From the NCBI GenBank assembly GCA_963662175.1, contig OY759223.1:3505549-3569548 (forward strand): DNA of 64,000 bases, read 5' to 3'. Below the pieces are notes generated by a model. It searched no databases, was not told the origin of the DNA, and saw only the letters and a list, made by a program, of their open reading frames with translations. A program made the translations under genes and the position numbers. Every line of letters begins with the position of its first letter. The first letter of the stretch is position 1. Below are positions 59,945 through 64,000 of this stretch, in pieces. This stretch comes from Aradus depressus (taxonomy: Eukaryota; Arthropoda; Insecta; Hemiptera; Aradidae).

Positions 59945-62174
59945 ATGAGTATTGTCACACCGACACCATTCTATTCTATAGCACCTCAGCCTTTCAACAA
60001 AAAAGATTCTATCAGGGAAATGATGGTTGCATCAGCCAACTATGCAATTAATATTGCAAATATTAAACAAGACCCTGGGGATGAACCTACACCAGTATTG
60101 TCCAAACCACGGAAAAGGTCTCGCTTACACGACTTGACCCCCGAAGAAAAAATTCGCAGAAAGTGATTACTATTTGTCTACTATATTTTTCACCATATTG
60201 CTCAGTATTTCGTCATTAGCGCTTTCTAATGTTTTATTATTTTTCAGGAAATTGAAGAATCGTGAAGCAGCTCAAAATTCTCGAGATAAGAAGAAGGCTT
60301 ATGTCGTCGGTTTGGAGATCACTGTCAAAAATTTGAAAGAAGAGGTATGTTGTTTATTACGTAATGCATTATCTTTAAGAGTTGATGTTTCCTGGTATAA
60401 GTTCATGGTCAGCCACAAGTCTTATGGTCTGTTGATCAGAGCCTGGTTGTTTGTTTTAATTTTGATTCTTGTTATCAAAAGAACACTTATACCCGTAATT
60501 ATCTGCACCATTTACTCGTTATCTTCACCAGGTTTTATTAATAAAAATAACTATAGGTCTTGTTTTCCAAAATGTTGTTAGTTACTGTCTAATTTCTTTT
60601 CAGATGTGATTTTTTTTTTAACCAATATTTAGGTACTTGTGGGGTTTACCCTGCTATTCCCACAACATTCTTTTGACACCGGATGTGTGTTTAATGTGTC
60701 TTAAAATGCTTGAGTATTTGATGTGTCAAAGTTCTGTCAAATATCAGTGTTTTAATTAAGTGTCAGTTTTATAAGGGTTAGTTAGTCATGCCCGAGCTTT
60801 AACTACGAGGTCATATCGCCTACTACCAGAGCGCGAGTACCTGATATCGTACAGGCTTGGGACCATCGCTTAACGTCCCATACGAAGGACGGCGTGCTTA
60901 AGTTTAAGGGTTATTTATAATTGGAATACAGAAAATAGAACTGTTTCTTTTTGTGCCGGAGACTGCGAAAAACTTGATAAAAATTATCAAATACAATAAA
61001 CATACCTACTAAAAAGCCTGGGTTTCATCTGCCTCATATTAGTATTTTTTAATTTACATAGATCGTTGTACAAATTATTTTGAATATTGTAATACCTGTC
61101 ATAACTGTTTCTGAAAAAATAAGAGGTTTGAAAGAATATGCGCAATTGGACATCTTGAAATTAATCATAAAAAAAAAACTATGTGCAACTATACACTGTT
61201 CTGAAATTATAATTGTTATAATATTCAAAATGATTTGTAAAACAATGATATTTTTACAGATATAAATAACAAATACCAATCTAAGGCAGATAAACTTATT
61301 TATTACAAGCTTTTGAGTTAGTATGTAGTTTCTTTGTACTTTTTTTACATTTTCTTCAAGGATCAATTTTCAAGTTGTTTATTTTACTTCCCCAGTTATA
61401 CGAAGTATAGGGGAAGTTATGTAATCGGCCAGAAATTCGATGCTGAGTTTTCAGTGTAATTTCATGTTTTCCGACCTGATTCCAAAAATGAAAAAATCTA
61501 TCGACATGAAATTGAATACTTCAAAACCCCATAAGGATGGCTGTATTAATCATAATTAATAATTATCCATTGGGATCCATTTAAATAGCCTAATAACTGC
61601 CGATGTAATGATTGTCTCAACATAAAATTTATTTTGAGGATTCAGAAGCCACTATGTAGGTGAAATATTGAGACAGCCCAAACGGTCGATTGACTTCGGA
61701 GGGAGAGCGAAAACTTAATTTTACTTGTTCAATTCGGGAGGCATGATGGGGTTTTCTTGAGAAGAATTCCACCGATAAAGTTCGTTCTTGAGAGACTAAT
61801 TGTTAATTTTTTAATTATTTTTTTCAGAACAATAACCTGAATGATACCATCCGTTTACTGTATGAAGAAAATGAGAAACTGAAAGTAGACAACAGCCAGT
61901 TAGAGAGCCTCCTCATGGAAGAGAATGGACAGCGTACTGTAGCGATGGAGATGCGGCCTGCCGTGCCCCTGTTGGCTCCTCTGCAGAAGGACAACCATTG
62001 TCTCCTCGCGACTACGCTTCTTCCTCTCCTAGCGGCCTCACTTCTGCTGAGGATCCCTCCATTGTGGACGTCCTCGGCATCGACTGGCTGGAGGATGGAC
62101 TCAAACACTCTCCCGATCTGGTCGAGTTGGAGAAATTTGCCCATTCTCTCTCTCAGAAAGCTCTGGAGTTGGAG
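59945..62174 (+). CDS. XBP1: XBP1, bZIP transcription factor of the unfolded protein response (3' end not found)
   Basis: Exons 59945-60162, 60248-60344 and 61828-62174 join in phase. The protein has an acidic linker, a basic stretch KPRKRSRLHDLTPEEKIRRKK, the bZIP basic region LKNREAAQNSRDKKK (N-x2-AA-x2-SR signature), and a leucine zipper through LYEENEKLKVDNSQLESLL. RKKLKNR rather than RRKLKNR matches the insect form. Downstream, exon 3 reads in two frames. Unspliced, it gives a hydrophobic stretch (LLATTLLPLLAASLLL), as in XBP1u. After loss of a 23-nt intron it gives SPRDYASSSPSGL... SIVDVLGIDWLEDGL, an activation-domain-like frame that stays open to a GT donor at 62175. The next exon was not found in the window. 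Start 59945 (MSIVTPTPFYS) is favoured; an in-frame ATG at 59801 would add hydrophobic residues unlike the family. Confidence 0.92.
60780..60905 (-). mobile_element. tRNA-derived SINE family 1, internally deleted
   Basis: GCCCGAGCTTTAACTACGAG joined directly to GAGTACCTGATATCGTACAG, then GGACGGCGTGCTTAAG. In XBP1 intron 2. Confidence 0.8.
61387..61740 (-). repeat. Interspersed repeat family A (reverse)
   Basis: Begins TTCCCCAGTTATACGAAGTA and continues through CAGAAGCCACTATGTAGG to TTCGGAGGGAGAGCGAAAAC. In XBP1 intron 2, just before the exon with the IRE1 intron. Confidence 0.68.
61961..61983 (+). promoter_or_regulatory. XBP1: IRE1-type unconventional intron of XBP1 (23 nt)
   Basis: Both ends sit in 7-nt loops of small hairpins. 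On the left is GGC-CTGCCGT-GCC (61954-61966), on the right TCCT-CTGCAGA-AGGA (61977-61991). Each loop fits CNG^CNGN, the loop pattern cut by IRE1. Cutting after CTG at both places removes 23 bases, the length known for Drosophila Xbp1, and shifts the frame so that the downstream reading stays open to the exon end. The left loop has CCG where animals usually have CAG. Confidence 0.82.
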
Positions 62175-62609
62175 GTAGTTAATCAAAATGAATGTATATT
62201 ATTTATAAGCTCAACTTTCCCCACCATTTCAGCCAATGTGAAGTAAGTATTCATTATTTGATGAAGGAACAAACGTTTTTAAAACTATATCCATAAGTGG
62301 GACGGATGGGATGTTTAGAGCGTCTATGCGATGGCAGATTCTAAAGACAGACCCCTACCTTATAAACCTGGTAGGTGCCGTTAAGGAGTCACGAGAGCCT
62401 CCGCGCTGTCTCTAGAGCCTAGAGACCATACACGCTTCTTCGTACAAGATGTGGATGCAAATTCTCCTGTTCTGATACGATTACACAGACTGGCAAAATT
62501 CAAGTCATCAAAAACGTTTTTCAAAATTTGCTCTGTTACATATTTTTGGGGTGCTGAATCTTAAACAAATCTCAGTTTTTCTTTATCACATCAGATTTTT
62601 CCACAATCC

Positions 62610-62945
62610 TCACCTGTACTCTAAACCTGTTTTTGATTCCGCTAAAACAGGTCGAATGGCTGACGGCAGGCTTGGATACACAACCTTTTTATTTTTTGCG
62701 TTGTATCCCTTTACATCTATAAGACAAAAGTAGCAATCATTTAGGAGATTTTTTGGCTCCGTCCATACCATAGGAACCCCAAATCTGAAAGCAGTATTTT
62801 TTTTAACTGACCATCTTCGTAAGTCTTCCACGTAAACCTGCTGAGGTGCCCACTTCTTATCTCCATCTCCTAGTTTCACCCCAAAGTAAGAATAGTACAC
62901 TTTTCTAATAGAACTAGTAATATTTATTTGATGTTTCTTAATCAA
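62610..62945 (-). CDS. Fragment of a recurrent transposon-associated ORF (unknown function)
   Basis: The 111-codon minus-strand frame reads YSYFGVKLGDGDKKWAPQQV, then VPMVWTEPKNLLNDCYFC and YPSLPSAIRPVL. I recall this D-K-x-W-A-P / VPMVWxEP / CYFCL / LPSAIRPV pattern from many uncharacterised, multicopy arthropod and hydrozoan proteins, so it is probably mobile-element cargo. The usual Cys in VC..C before the middle block is missing here. It starts at an ATG in AT-rich sequence and is likely only part of the original. Function unknown. Confidence 0.5.
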   Translation of the reverse strand: MIKKHQINITSSIRKVYYSYFGVKLGDGDKKWAPQQVYVEDLRRWSVKKNTAFRFGVPMVWTEPKNLLNDCYFCLIDVKGYNAKNKKVVYPSLPSAIRPVLAESKTGLEYR

Positions 62946-63519
62946 GCGCTAGTTAATTTAAACACCTTATTAATTTAATTATTTTTATTTTCAAGAACAG
63001 AAAATTATCGGATAATAGATACTAATACAAACATTATCAGAATTGCATTTAGTGAGAAAACTTTATGTGATACAGCGATTTCGGTGTCATTTTCGAATTC
63101 AGCGGTCAAAATACATAGAGGGAGGGTAAAATAATCAAAAAAATTTTTTCATAGCTGGCCTGTATTATTTATTCTCGATTAAATAGAATAAATTCAATAG
63201 GTTCCTATTCTATCCACGTTTTGTTCACGATTAATTCTTCTTGGCAAGATATCACCTCAGCTTCAGGGAATCATTGTTGCCAGCTTTTGGGAACATAAAT
63301 CTATTTATGTACTTAGAACTTATAGAATATAGAATTGAATGGTTTTTATTAAAAGAAGAAAAATAACATCATTCCAAGAAATATACAAAGAAAAAAAAAC
63401 CACTTAGACTATAGCCATTTAGGCTGTCAGTCGGAGTTGGCATTACAGATATTTGATAATGAAGAACAAAAAATATTAGCTTATATAAATAAATGAAAAG
63501 AATAAATAATCATTTTATT

Positions 63520-63620
63520 CCCAAGGACGGCGTGATTAAGTTTATTTTACCTCCCAGATAAAATAAACCAAGGGCCTCGGTCGGGTTTCGAACCCACGCT
63601 CAGATGGCAAGCACGGGCTC
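63520..63620 (-). mobile_element. tRNA-derived SINE family 1, head part
   Basis: CAAGGACGGCGTGATTAAG, then CGGGTTTCGAACCCACG (B box on the minus strand) and a shortened A-box side. Confidence 0.78.
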
Positions 63621-63749
63621 AGGGGAATTATATGTATAACACATTAGGAATTAGAGAGTACAGATCCGAAATTAAACCGAATGTATTTAAATAGACATAT
63701 GTTTTATAAAACGTTCAATTTAGCGAATTTTCCATTTTATGTTACACAA

Positions 63750-63920
63750 TAGAGGTAACATGCTTGCGTACTGAGCTCAAGGTCGCGGGTTCGAAACATG
63801 GCCAAAATGTAGGACTCACATAATAGATTCGAGCTTAGGCCCACCAGAGCGACAAAGAGCGTTCTGGTAGTATGGGATATGACCTCGTAGTTAAAGCAGC
63901 CCGGGCATGAGTCATAGTAA
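63750..63920 (+). mobile_element. tRNA-derived SINE family 1, internally deleted
   Basis: GCTTGCGTACTGAGCTCAAG, GCGGGTTCGAAACATGG, then the tail from GTAGGACTC to GGGCATGAGTCATAG. Confidence 0.8.
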
Positions 63921-64000
63921 ATAAGTTAAACAACATGACAGCAGAAATGTTGAGTATTTCTATGTAAAAATGGCGGGTACCGATAGTATGGGGGCAGCAA

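Larger units (their letters stand above)
62175..64000. other. XBP1 downstream intron or flank
   Basis: A GT donor opens at 62175. No further XBP1 exon was found. Content: a mobile-element-type ORF (62945-62610), AT-rich sequence, and two SINE pieces near the edge. Confidence 0.5.

Overview
This window is animal nuclear DNA, almost certainly from an insect and plausibly a hemipteran (species inferred, not proven). It is AT-rich, with long GT-AG introns, polyadenylation signals, and a dense load of tRNA-derived SINEs, truncated LINEs, Tc1/mariner elements, fold-back elements and short non-autonomous DNA transposons. I see no prokaryotic features: no operons, no ribosome binding sites, no CRISPR.

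Six protein genes can be rebuilt from exons whose splice phases agree. In order they are: (1) the 3' half of a type-B carboxylesterase ending in KDEL (+, 1557-6657, 5' end outside the window); (2) DAP3/mitoribosomal protein S29 (+, 11125-21574, nine exons); (3) a C3orf38-like gene (-, 26763-24404, three exons); (4) the mitochondrial PP2C phosphatase PPTC7/PTC7 (+, 27695-40461, five exons); (5) Derlin-2 (-, 59188-50867, six exons); (6) the bZIP factor XBP1 (+, 59945 to at least 62174, 3' end not found). Genes 3/4 and 5/6 are head-to-head pairs. DAP3 and PPTC7 act in mitochondria. Derlin-2, XBP1 and probably the KDEL esterase act in or for the ER.

The most interesting part is the right end. XBP1, the master regulator of the unfolded protein response, and Derlin-2, an ERAD channel component and classic XBP1 target, share a 756-bp divergent promoter containing an ACGT-core site. 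XBP1 keeps a 23-nt IRE1-type intron (61961-61983) flanked by two 7-nt-loop hairpins. Removing it moves translation from a hydrophobic frame into an acidic/serine-rich frame. Derlin-2 ends in a Gln/Pro tail with polyproline where its relatives carry the p97-binding SHP box.

Between the genes lies a layered transposon record. It includes two hAT-like copies with 8-bp target duplications (one inside a SINE), a 1.6-kb Tc1 element with IR/DR ends and a DD34E transposase broken by one deletion, a degraded DD34D mariner carrying a nested SINE, a compact Helitron, and a 372-bp MITE. There are also several LINE tails with exact target duplications, and a 53-bp x 14 minisatellite that grew out of LINE coding sequence. 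Several unrelated-looking fold-back families share a core of (C)TGAWGA, one base, a hairpin, then GAAA in their arms, reminiscent of the hammerhead-ribozyme motifs of Penelope-like retroelements.
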